Source: Paramecium octaurelia (Eukaryota; Ciliophora; Oligohymenophorea; Peniculida; Parameciidae). From it: a stretch of DNA of 64,000 nucleotides. A program made the position numbers and the translations under genes. The stretch lies in NCBI GenBank assembly GCA_905182995.1, contig CAJJDP010000053.1:310001-374000 (forward strand), given 5' to 3'. Below are positions 22,841 through 33,901 of the stretch, one piece after another. The notes under the pieces are model-generated. The model saw nothing but the letters and a program-made list of their open reading frames with translations, was not told the DNA's origin and made no database searches. Numbering within the stretch: position 1 is the first letter of the stretch; every line of letters begins with the position of its first letter.

Positions 22841-23561
22841 TCATCTTCTTCTCCTTCTGTGACTCTAACTTGGACTTCTAGAAGGGGATTTTGAATATGA
22901 TCTTCTTTTATAATGTCGTCGACGACTAATATTATATAATAATTTAATGCCTATGGTGTCTTCTACGACTGCTTGAGTAAGAGTCAGACGATATAGATCT
23001 TCTTCTTCTGTGTGATCTAGATCGAGAGCGACGGTAGGCATATCCAGCATATCGACCTGGGGTCTTTCTTCTTGGCTCAGCTCTTTTAGAAACTTCGACT
23101 TTAATTTTCGATCCATGCAATTCTTTGTCTTGCATTGCCTCTAGAGCTATTTGGACGCTTTCCTTTTTGGCAAATTTAACGAATCCAAAACCTCTAGATA
23201 CTTTGCCAGGGCTAGGGTAAATTAGAGATAGGGAAATTACTACCCCTTGCTTCGGGGCTCCATGCAGACAGAGGCATACTCAATTTGGCCATACTTCTCG
23301 AAGGTTTCCTTCAACTCGGCATCGGTAACTCTCTTGGACAAATTGGAGACATGGAGGCATAATTTTTCTATATGTTGATAATGTTGAAGTAGTTGATAGT
23401 GAGGTATTTTGAATGTTGATATATGATGTGTGATTAACCTTAATTGGGATGTGAATTTGATTTCGATTTTGGACTTGGACTCTGATGTTAGCTCTTGGAT
23501 GGACTGCTCCCTATGATGTAGTTATAATAAAATTACGACTGGACTTAGATGATTTGGACAT
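22841..23561 (-). CDS. Tra2-like SR splicing factor
   Basis: 188 residues in the order RS - RRM - linker - RS, as in Tra2. N-terminal Ser/Pro-rich arm (MSKSSKSSR... SPSPKSKS). The RRM has RNP2 LHVSNL and RNP1 RGFGFVKF, with TDAELKETFEKYGQIE between. After it comes RAEPRRKTPGRYAGYAYR, matching the Tra2 linker, then a classical RS tail (RRSRSRSHRRRRSIS ... RRRHYKRRSYSKSPSRSP). Tra2 binds GAA-rich exonic enhancers. Four introns are needed: 26, 71, 32 and 25 nt. The 71-nt one (23368-23438) is long for this genome, and the last has a GC donor (see separate entries). The RS arm is needed in frame, which supports both. Confidence 0.8.
22926..22950 (-). other. Candidate GC-AG intron (25 nt)
   Basis: On the minus strand it starts GCATTAAATT and ends ATATTAG. 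Removing exactly these 25 bases restores the RS reading frame on both sides (SSSRRRHH then SRRRHYKRRS). No GT donor gives the correct frame at a normal intron length. Every other intron I placed in this window begins with GT. Confidence 0.65.
23368..23438 (-). other. Unusually long intron (71 nt) in the SR-factor gene
   Basis: Begins GTTAATCACA and ends ACATATAG on the minus strand. It joins the N-terminal RS arm to the RRM and satisfies the frame. It is more than twice the length of nearly all other introns in the window; two short introns flanking a tiny exon would be an alternative. Confidence 0.45.
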
Positions 23562-23742
23562 TACTCAATAATAATAAATATTAATATATATATGTAAATT
23601 ATTTGGTATTTCAACTAATCTCATAGATTGATTAAGAAAAGTAACTATTTGTTTGATTGCCTATCTAATATGAGTATTAATCATTAAATATTACAAAAAT
23701 GTAGGTTTTAAAGAAAAAACAACACAAATTACACTCATTTCT

Positions 23743-25775
23743 TCACTCTTCCAAATCTTTTAAGGTGTAATGCTTTATAATTTTATTAGTCTGTTCTTAG
23801 GATTTATTTTAAAATGGTTTATTTGTTTTTTGTAAAGTAAATACACTTTTGATACGTATATTCTCTTTTGCTTTATTGAGTGAAATCTCTTTATTATTGA
23901 TGTGTTAGTATTCGTTTGTATCAGGTTATATAATTAAGGATGGTTAGGATTTAGGTATTTCTTGATGAAAGGAATGTTCATTCAAATCTGGATTCAAATC
24001 TAGTACTGTAAACTTCTTAGTTTCTTGGGCTGATTAATTGTGATGCAAGACTGGAATTAATTTTGATTTGGAAGAAATATTAACAAAGGAACTTCTTGCT
24101 TATGCAGATAAGGGTCTAATTTAAATATTAGATTGATATGTATTGATGGGCTTTTGGTATTTGAATTTAATTTAAAGATGTTTTTCTGCTGAGAATGCAC
24201 TCTTTTAATCATCACAAGATTACTTATTATCAAAATCTTCAATGTAAAGATTGACTTTATTATTTTGTATTTTTTATATTGGTTTTTGTAATTGGTATTC
24301 ATTGTGATTAGAATCAAGTTGAATTTAATTCTATTAGATTAACCTATCTAATCTATTTGACTTCTCTTTTTGTTAAGAGGATAGTTGTTTTTCCAATCTG
24401 AGTTATTTCTCGTTTTCCATTCTCTCCTCTCTTTACTTATCTAATCTTTCTTTTTCCAATTTCTCTTTTTCCAGTTTTTCTGATTACTCTCTCATCATCT
24501 ATTAATATTGCTATGCTTTTATAATTTTATCAGCTTCAATCTATTTATAAACTTTTGAATTCGACTCACCATTTAGAATATGATCCAAGTTGCCTTCAAC
24601 TAATAAAATTGATTATTTAATTTTATTGACTTTATCAATTTCTATAGATGGAGCAAGTTATTTGTTAAGATTGCCTGTTTAAGGTCTCTGATAATGATGC
24701 TAATTTTGATTTGGATTAGATGAAGTACGATCTTCAATTTGGCTTTTTTATTTATATTTAATACTATGAGGTTTTTGATTCGGAGCATTTCTTTTCAAAG
24801 TATTGACTATTAATTTATTATATACTAGGTCTTAATGCTGGAATTTTCTCTAATAATTTAGAAATGAATTAGGATAATTCTTAAAGTATGTTTAAGAAAT
24901 TTACAAATCGAATATTGTGATGGCAAAGGTTTGGGTGAATGGTTGACGATGCTATACCCCAAAGTGATTAGATTTTCACCTTAAAATGGTGGTTCCAGAG
25001 TAGCCAACTAAAAGACAATACAACCCAGGGCCCAAATGTCCACTTTGTAGTCATAAGGTTGATGTTGGACCAGCTCTGGGGCAAGATATAGAGGAGTGCC
25101 AACACGTGTACCATCTAAGGCAGTTTCAGAATTGAATATTTTAGAAACTCCCAAATCACCCAATTTAACATGCTTGTCTTTGGTAAGGAACACATTAAGA
25201 GTCTTAATGTCCCTATGAATGATATTGCTTTCATGCAAATGTTATATGGCTTGAGTCAATTCTCTACTCATTTCCCAAATAGTAGGTTCTTTCAAGCATT
25301 TTCTTTTTTCCTTGTAATCTTTGAGTAACTATTTTAGAGTGTTATGTACTTTCTAGAGATCTCCTCCTTCAGCATATTCCATTACTATGCAAAGATTGTC
25401 CTATTCAATGAAACTCACATAATAGCTTATGATATTTGGATGTTTGAGAGTACGTAGAAGTTATGCTTCCTTCAGCGCTTCGGCTTAGAAATCTGAAATA
25501 GTAATACCTTGTTATTTTGGCTTGAGATGAGTGAGGTTGATCTTCTTTAGGACGTAGATGAGGCCATCATAGGTGGACTTGACCTTATAGACAACGCCAA
25601 AGGAACCCTTGCCCAATTCGTTCAAAATGATGAAATGCGATAGATTACTACCAATTAATTAATATTAACGACCTAGTTGGAGACAAAGTGAATTACTATC
25701 AAGCTCATATAGTTGATGGATATCCTTGGTATCTATGGTTACTGGAACTTTGGCAGTTGTAGGTCTTTATTTCAT
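23743..25775 (-). CDS. NEK-family protein kinase
   Basis: 661 residues, introns of 25 and 22 nt, modulo-3 consistent. The kinase domain starts near residue 45: LNELGKGSFGVVYKVKS, the Lys in IYVLKKINL, hinge VMEYAEGGDL, catalytic loop IIHRDIKTLNVFL, DLG in place of DFG (KLGDLGVSK), GTPLYLAPEL, and DIWALGCIVF. The long insert and the DLG/GVSK segment fit the NIMA-related (NEK) kinases, which control cilia length and cell-cycle events and are greatly expanded in ciliates. The 350-residue tail has a coil (EKLEKEKLEKERLDKQRE) and Gln/Ser-rich segments, as in NEKs. Asp is kept in DLG, so activity is expected. Confidence 0.85.
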
Positions 25776-25929
25776 ATAATTTAAAATATTAAAGTAGAAT
25801 TGTCTTAGTGAGAATTAAATAGAAATGAGAAAACCAAAGAAACCTAAACACTTGTTATGCACTGATATTTATAAATGAAATTGAAATTACACTATAAATT
25901 AATGAGGATGACATAATATTAATTATCAA

Positions 25930-27421
25930 ATGAACTCTGATCCAATACCCTTTCCCAGAGAATACGTGATACCCGAGGACTTTCATCAGAACATTAGAAC
26001 CAGATTCCTAAACTTCTTTCGCTATACTGTGGGCGATAAAGCAAGGAACAGCATAATTATGCTAATGGGAGCCATCAAAATGAACAAGCATGATGAAGGT
26101 AACTCATTAGTGACATTGTAGATTAATAATATAGAGTGGAATAGGAGAGTAATTTCCACTATTTGTTTGGAGTAGACTTTCTCAATTGTTACGGAATAAT
26201 AGATGTAGACAATGGGAAAGCAATTGTATTTGTGCCCTAATATGATTCCAATTATAAGATGTGGAATGTTGTTTTGAACAATGACGAAATTAAATAAAAA
26301 TTTAAATTAGATGAAGTGTTATATAATGATGACATAGAATCCTGGTTGAGCAATCGTAAACCATCATTAATTTATTATTTTTATGGAATTGATGATTATT
26401 CTCATCACTCATTACCCATACCTGAATAACCATTCTTACAAAATTATGATTCTGATTATGATGAGTTATACTATATACTTACGGAGAGTAGAGTCAGAAA
26501 GACCCCATAAGAATAAGATATCATGAGATACATTTGTAAAATTAGCAGTGAAGCCCATGAATTGGTTATTAAGAACATAAGAAAAGGCAACAAAGAATAT
26601 TAGATGGAAGCACTCTATCAATATCACACCTTTATAAATCATGGCTGTCGTTTTACGCCTTATGAATGTATCTGTGCTTCTGGTACAAATGGTTCTGTAT
26701 TGCACTATGAAGAAAATTCAAAAACCATAAAGGAAAAAGAGCTAATACTAAATGACATGGGAGGCAAGTTCTATGGATATTGCAGTGACATTACAGTCAC
26801 TTTCCCTAGTGATGGAAGATTCACCTAAAAATAAGCTATTATTTACAATGCTGTCCTTGATGCTCAAAGATAAGTCCATAAATCCTTAAAGGTAGGAGTC
26901 AATTGGGGAGACATGTAATTATTGGCTGAAAGAACCATCACCAAACATCTGTTTAACGCAGGATTAATTAAGGGATCGATGGAAGATCTTATTAAAAATA
27001 ATATTTGTAGATTATTCTTCACACATGGATTAGGTCATATGTTGGGGTTAAGAACTCATGATGTTGGAGGATATAATAAAGGTACTCCACCCAAATTACC
27101 AGGTAATATGATTTATCTAATTAATTAGAACTATCTTAATTACAGTTTCGAAGAGATTTGGATGTAGGAATGGTATTTACAAATGAACCTGGAATTTACT
27201 TCATTGAGTTCATCCTACAAGAAGCATATAAAGACCCTAATAAGATGAAGTATTTGAATAAAGAAAGAATCGAAGAATTCATGCATGTAGGAGGTGTAAG
27301 ATTGGAAGATGATATCTTACTGACAGCCAATGGTCCAGAGATACTTAATGATGTACCTCGAAGTATAAAGTAAGTGGAAGCTTGTTGGAGAGGTGAAGAT
27401 TGGAGACAAATTAATGATTGA
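25930..27421 (+). CDS. Xaa-Pro dipeptidase (prolidase, M24B)
   Basis: 480 residues, introns of 23 and 26 nt. Cytosolic enzyme that cleaves dipeptides with C-terminal proline. The N-terminal domain includes [20 protein letters not shown]. The pita-bread catalytic domain has all five dinuclear-metal ligands in order: Asp in LILNDMGG, Asp in [10 protein letters not shown], His in [19 protein letters not shown], Glu in FTNEPGIYF and Glu in VRLEDDILL. The [12 protein letters not shown] element and length match PEPD rather than aminopeptidase P. It starts [12 protein letters not shown] at the first ATG. Codon use is typical of neighbours. Confidence 0.9.
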
Positions 27422-27536
27422 ATAATTATTCTATATTAAATAACATGTAATTTATTACAGACTTGTTTGATTGCTGATGTATTTGAATATTATATAAGTT
27501 AGCCTATTTATAATCATCTATTATATATAAATAAAT

Positions 27537-28085
27537 TCATAGTTCGATCTTCAAGAATTTGGAAAATTGATGCAATCCAAAATACAAATAAGATATCTTC
27601 AATACCACTATTATTATCACAGTACACATGAAATACAGTTACCATATAGTTTATGCCAATTGACCTTCTTCTTGCAAGTCTTTTAAAGCATCTTGTTTGT
27701 TCTCTTCATTTTAATATGCTGTTAACTTAGTCAATTCTTCTTAAAAATTGTAATAATAAATTTATACTAATTAGCCCACACCATAAAGGAGTATTAATAA
27801 ATAAATGTGATAATATATGTATCGATTCAAGTTTTTATTACTTCTGAAAAACAACACTATTAATTGGATTACATAGGATGCCGTAACTATCATATAAAAT
27901 GCCAACGATATGCCAGTAGATTGGTAAACCATTTTAATGGATTGAGCAGAAAAATCATTTACTAGTTTGTAAGAGTAGTCACTCTTATTTTGTAAGATTT
28001 CTTAAATTGAGTATTGCAATCGATTAAAATAAAGTATTATTGTGATGTGATGTAGTGCAATTAAAAGTTATTTTAAGTTAAACAT
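27537..28085 (-). CDS. Four-span membrane protein of unknown function
   Basis: 182 residues, intronless. Three to four hydrophobic helices are visible: LLIALHHITIILYF, GISLAFYMIVTASYVIQLIV, HIYLLILLYGVGQLVQIYYY and the C-terminal FMCTVIIIVVLKISYLYF. A polar, acidic helix lies between the third and fourth (TKLTAYQNEENKQDALKDLQ). The gene is divergent from the P5B ATPase, with only 10 bp between the start codons. No family recognised; a transporter accessory subunit is a possibility suggested only by context. Confidence 0.65.
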
Positions 28086-28095
28086 TTTTAATTAA

Positions 28096-31000
28096 ATGAA
28101 ATAACCATTTATAAATCACAATTATAGGGTTTAATTTAAGCATCCTATCAACATCCAGTAAGAAGGTCTAATATCGGAAATAATATCTTGTCGCATATCC
28201 CTTTTCAAAACCATTGTATTTGCCTTTCTCTCCTTAATAACGTGTGGCTTACTCTATTTAGTTACAAGGTGGGACTTAAGAATTTTCCTATTTTTCCGTG
28301 CCAAGAAGTGTGTCCCTTAGTCGGCCACTCACTTTTTAATTATAGGACAAGGTAAGAACATTCGTTAATTGATTTTAGACAAATCCCAAACTCTGGTTAA
28401 ATCGAATTGTTCCAAAGATGGAAATCTTTTTATCGAGTACAGATTATATAGGTACTATTACACCGAATATGGTTTCGACCCTATAGAAACAAAATATTAG
28501 ACCATGGTCTAGATGGATATCAGACAGTAGTCAATAAATCGGAACTAGCAGCTGGACACATTTGGATATAATAATACAGAAATACCAGACAAAGGAATTG
28601 TAAAAACTCTAATTGAGGAAGTTCTAAGCCCCTTTTACATATTTCAAGTAAGCATTAATGCAATTGTAGTTTTGTTCTGTGCTATTGTGGTTTTGGGCAT
28701 CATATCAGCGATATGCAACAGTAATTTTAATTACATCATTGATTTCAATATTTATAACACTCTATGAATAAAGAAAAAGTTTCTATCGCTTATAGTAATT
28801 GTCCAAATTTAACATTCCAATTCAAATCCTAGATGAAGGGTAAGTGAAGGAAATCGAATCAATAAGCTTAGTGCCTGGTGATAGGTTGGTAATAAAGGAT
28901 GGTATGATTATGCCTTGTGATGCGATTCTATTAAATGGTTAGGTTATATTTAACGAAGCAATGTTAACAGGAGAATCCATCCCTGTTTTAAAGACAGAGC
29001 TTCCCAATAACAAAGAAGTTTATGATCCCTTGGATTCAGGCAAACAATTTACACTGTTTGCAGGAACGACTTGTATGGAAACCAAAGGATCAGATGTAAT
29101 TGCTTTAGTTACTCAAACAGCTTTTAATACTCAGAAAGGATAATTGATTAGATCTATAATGTTCCCAGTTTAGAATTCATTTAAATTTTATGCAGATTCT
29201 ATGAAATTTGTAGGGATAATGGCAATTTTAGCAATAATAGGGTTCATAATAACAGTTCCTAATAAGATTGATTATCTCTTGGATGGTTCAATTTCAACTT
29301 GGGAATTCATCAATGAAGGTCTGGATTTGATTACAATAACAGTGCCACCAGCATTGCCAACCTGTTTACAAATAGGTATAAGTATAGCATTGGCGAGATT
29401 GAAGAATTCTAAAATATTTTGTATATCACCCTAAAAAGTCAATATAAGTGGAAAGGTAACCATAATGTGTTTTGATAAGACAGGTACTCTAACTGAAGAA
29501 GGATTAGATATGTATGGTATTAGGATTATAGAGAATCAGAGATTTTCAAAGATTGTTACATCAATAGATGCAAATACTGATGTTAATTTTATCAAAGGAA
29601 TGGCCACTTGTCATGGTTTATCATAAGTGAAAGGTAAGTTAGTGGGTGATCCATTGGAATTGAAGATGTTTGAATCCACAAATTGTGAATTGATAGAAGA
29701 GAAGGAAGGTGGAATAAGGATTAGAAATAATGATAGAATCAATGTGGAAATCATAAAGAGATTCGAATTCTCCTCTAAATTGCAGAGAATGTCAGTGATA
29801 ATTAAAGAGAATGGATAATACATAGTTTATATGAAGGGATCCCCTGAGAAGTTAAGATAATTATGCAACAATAAGTCAATACCCTTTAATTTTCATTAAG
29901 TATTGGATTTCTATGCTTTGAATGGATTTAGAGTACTAGGAATGGCGTAGAAATCAGTATAATAAATAGATTTGGATAGAAATGAGGTTGAATCTGATTT
30001 AAATTTCATTGGATTCATTATAATGGAAAACAAGTTGAAACCAATTACTAACTAAATAATTAAGGAGTTGAAGGATTCTCACATCAGATCAATTATGGTA
30101 ACAGGTGACAATGTTTTGACTGCTATTAGTGTGGCAAGACAATGTGGATTAATTGAAAATTAGAGAGTGTATTTGGGAGAATTGAGTGAGAAGAAATACA
30201 ATGGGAAATATTATGTATCATGGAAAGATTTTGAATACAATTAGAATGAATTGAATGAAGACACTTTGGAACCACAACAATAAATCATTAGTAATCTTGA
30301 TGAAATCGAAAAAGATGTAGATGTTCAGTAGGATTTCGAATATTTAAATTAGAGATCATTCTCTAAGAATTTAGTTAAAAATAAATCTTTGCTGGAAGAT
30401 CCGCCTCCTGTTAACATTTAACTTGATAACATTAGTGAAATTTATACTGACGGAGATTTCATGGAAGAACAACCATGGAAAGATCATGAAAATTATGTAT
30501 TAGCTATTTCTGGTGGTGCATTTATGCATTTGAATAAATATGGATCTTAAGCAACTCTTAATAATATCCTTGAAAAAACAATTGTCTATGCTAGAATGAG
30601 ACCGGAAGAAAAAGCCAATCTAATTTTATAGTTATAGAAACATAAATCAACACCTTTAGTTGGATTCTGTGGAGATGGTGCTAATGATTGTGGAGCCTTG
30701 AAAACAGCTGATGCAGGAATTTCATTGTCCTTAGCAGAAGCATCTATTGCTGCACCATTCACTAGTCAAATCTAAGACATTTCATGTGTTCCAATCTTAT
30801 TATCCTAAGGCAGAGCGGCTTTAACTACTTCCTTTTGTTGTTTCAAATTCATGGCATTATATTCGATGATTCAATTCATCTAAGTAACTATCCTATATCT
30901 AAAATAATCAAATCTAACTGATAATCAATATCTTTACAATGATCTATTTACAATCTTCCCTTTAAGTATGACTATGGGATTGGTGTAGGCAGCTAAAATT

Positions 31001-31565
31001 AATAAATACGTGCCCGGATCTTCCCTTATCAGTTTCTCTGTATTGGGTTCAGTCATTGGATAAACAATTATTCAATTGGCCTTTCAATTAGGAGTCTATC
31101 TCTTGTTGTTAAAATAATCGTGGTTTATTCCAAATGAATAACTGAATTAAGAGGATCTTAACGATGATTCTATGAAGATTTGTTTTGAAAATACTACCTT
31201 GTTTATATTTGGTAATTTCTAGTACTTGATGATTGCCTTGGCATATTCAAATGGAAAACCTTTCAGAAAGCCATTCTATACCAATTTCTACTTCATAGGT
31301 AGTACAATATTCCTGTTCATACTCGCCCTTGTGTTTCTTATGTTGAGAGTTGATTACATAGACGATATCATGGGAGTAAATTATGCATTTATAAAACATC
31401 TAGTTTATCTTTTAGAGTTACGATGATCAAAATGTAATGCCTGAATCTTGGACCTTGCTATTAGGAATCATAGCTATCATTAATGCTATTTTTACATTCA
31501 TATATGAAAAGATTGCTGTACCAAAATTTGTATTCAAAAAGAAAGTGCATTCGATACAATTCTGA
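28096..31565 (+). CDS. P5B-type ATPase (ATP13A2/polyamine transporter family)
   Basis: About 1130 residues, introns of 27, 22 and 28 nt, modulo-3 consistent. P-type pump with N-terminal membrane segment ([19 protein letters not shown]), actuator motif MLTGESIPV, the P5B signature PPALP in [15 protein letters not shown] (P5A pumps have PPELP), phosphorylated Asp444 in [12 protein letters not shown], and the hinge [20 protein letters not shown]. Ten or more hydrophobic helices follow the family pattern. P5B pumps (ATP13A2-5, Ypk9) export polyamines from lysosomes or vacuoles. The family assignment is secure. Cargo is inferred. The C-terminus ends shortly after the last helix ([17 protein letters not shown]). 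Confidence 0.92.
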
Positions 31566-31585
31566 TATATTCATAATATTTATTA

Positions 31586-32560
31586 ATGATTTAATAATCT
31601 GGCATTTCATTTTAAGGTCGACAAACTTAATTGAAAGATCACATCGTCATGCTCGAATAGAGAGCATAAGAAATAAATCAAGACATTAAGAAAGTATAAA
31701 AACATTTCAATAATAGAAAAGGAAAACTCAAGGAAGTCAGGACAGGCAAATCAAATTAAAAACTCTTCAAAATCAAATTGATAAAATGAAATAGTTGAGT
31801 GAAGATCTTTAGAACTTAGTCATTGATGTAATTACATGTTTCTAATTCTATTTTAGGATTAGAAATGGTAAAAATTGATGATCCTCCTTGACATCATGTA
31901 CTAAAACTTGGATAATCCAGAACATGAATAAGAGATCAATCAAGTACATAGAATTACCATTAATTAGTTAATCAGTCAATTGTACTAAACTAAAAGCGTG
32001 CAAATTGCATGGAATGATAGAATCTTGTAATCCAATAGATCAATAATTGAGCCTTTTGATTAAAAAGCTGCAACTCAACAGGCTTAATTGGTAGATTAAA
32101 ATTCTGCTGCATATAAAATCAAAATGATGGACTTTAGCTACAATGATAGGCCCTAGAAAAATGATTATTATTAGCCTCCAACTTTCAAAGAAAAATTGAA
32201 TTTAAATAGTTTGCTACCTAAATACAAAATGCTACCCCATTCAGTATTCAGTTAATTAAGCTGCGACACTTTGTTCTATGTATTTTATTATCATAAAGAA
32301 CCGACTGAATAATTAATGGCAGCAAGAGAATTAATTAAAAATCAGTGGATCTACAACACAAAACACGGATACTGGATGAAGAAAGACAAGCATTATTAAT
32401 ATGTAATTTAATGAGTATATATTAGAAGGATGAGGAAAACGAGAAAGTTATCAAAGGTCCTTTCTTCTATTTTGACTGCGAAGCTAAATGGTAACAGAAA
32501 AAGAAACCTGACTTTTCGTTTAAGAAAAAACACATATTACAATACGAATTAATTTAGTGA
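31586..32560 (+). CDS. CCR4-NOT complex subunit, NOT3/5-like
   Basis: The C-terminal 120 residues are a NOT2/3/5 box: LSCDTLFYVFYYHKEPTEQL, MAARELIKNQWIYNTKHGYW, then GPFFYFDCEAKWQQKKKPDF and a basic end. The N-terminal part is a coil like the NOT3 N-domain (MLEQRAQEINQDIKK, LQNQIDKMKQLSEDLQNLVID). Introns are 23, 29 and 23 nt. The protein is 278 residues if it starts at ATG 31649, 299 from ATG 31586, far shorter than animal CNOT3. NOT3/5 couples mRNA deadenylation to codon optimality. The 5' end is only 20 bp after the ATPase stop, so the start is uncertain. Confidence 0.7.
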
Positions 32561-32642
32561 GTTATGATTTGTCATCTTAAGAAAAACTATTCATTTCTAT
32601 TAAAAAATAAATTATTTTATTTCTAAATAAATACAAATAGAT

Positions 32643-32906
32643 ATGCCACAACATCTCCTGAAGAGCATAATACAAAAAGGTTTACTTAAGAATTCAAGAC
32701 TGTTTAGAAATTATGCTCCAAAAACCAACGACGAAATATTCTTTAATCAATATGATCAAACATTTATGACTAATTCATTTGTTTAAGATTGTCTAAAATA
32801 ACAAAAGTTAAAAATCCCTGTAGATTTCTTTAAGGAGAGCAGATTCGATGACTTTGCAGAAGACCTCAATGATCTCTAAGTAACCAGGAGTAAGAAGTAA
32901 CAATGA
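32643..32906 (+). CDS. Small basic protein, possibly mitochondrial
   Basis: 87 residues, single exon. The N-terminus (MPQHLLKSIIQKGLLKNSRL) has the Lys/Arg-rich amphipathic form of a mitochondrial targeting signal. The rest is polar, with VDFFKESRFDDFAEDLNDLQ near the end. Resembles small complex assembly factors in size only. No family recognised. Confidence 0.6.
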
Positions 32907-32950
32907 TATCTATACATTTAAATTATTTTTCTATATTTTAATAATACACA

Positions 32951-33841
32951 TCATTAACTTGTTTTTTTGAGTTCCTCTATCTCGAAAGCCTTCTTCAAAG
33001 CCTCTTATTAATGTCTAGACTTGATTCCGACTTGACCACCTCCTATGGTTCTCAATAATTCATGATTCTCGTTATAGTGTTATCTTAAGTCTCTAGCCTT
33101 AACATATTATATAATCGTATACTAAGTTATCAAATTCAGCTTAATCTTCCTTTCTCACTTCAGTCAATGCTACACAAGTGGCAGTTTTTTAATGAACCAA
33201 GGCCCCCAATCTAGCCTTATCTAGAAAATATAGAAAAACATATTTTTACTTTTAACAAATGCAAATGGTACTTCTTACCTTCTGCATAATTGTGGCAACC
33301 AAACTACTAATTCAATTGGATCGACATCATAGGCAATGAGAACTAATTTAGCTTTTTTGGTTTCGACAAGGGTTGTCACATGATTTAATCCAAATTTAAG
33401 AACATTTACTTTTTTGGAATCAGGTTTTTAATTTTAGGTTTTTTATTCTGCTGCTTTGATTAATCTTTGCTTTTTTTCGGTCTTTGTCTCTGGAGAGTAT
33501 TTTTTTAACAAAGAGTAAACTTTGGAACCTATTATTAAAATTGATTATGAAGTTTACTTTAGTTTTTATCAAGAGTTTTGCTGAATTAATGGATAGCTGC
33601 AGGTACTTTGATTCTTTGTAATAAAATCTTTTTTTATCTATGGAGGAGGATGTAACGAGGCCATCTCACATATCTTGATAAATCACGTTTTGGTTGAACA
33701 TCATTTCCAATTCTAAAATTCTTAGCTTCCTTAACAAAGAGAGGATTCTTCTTTCTGTCTGCAATCTTCTTGGAAATTTTCTTTGATTTATTTGTCTTTG
33801 GGGCTTTTGGCTTTTATACAATAGATGAATATATATACCAT
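32951..33841 (-). CDS. RPL7A: 60S ribosomal protein eL8 (L7a)
   Basis: 259 residues after introns of 28 (directly after the start codon), 29, 29 and 25 nt; modulo-3 consistent. Basic N-terminus [16 protein letters not shown] and [21 protein letters not shown], as in eL8. The L7Ae RNA-binding fold follows: [59 protein letters not shown] and [20 protein letters not shown], then the basic C-terminus. Component of the large ribosomal subunit near the exit side. Typical highly expressed gene with several short introns. Confidence 0.95.
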
Positions 33842-33901
33842 AGTTAATGAAAATCTTTTAATATAATTTTTGAAAAAATTACGAAATTAGAATCATTAAA
33901 A

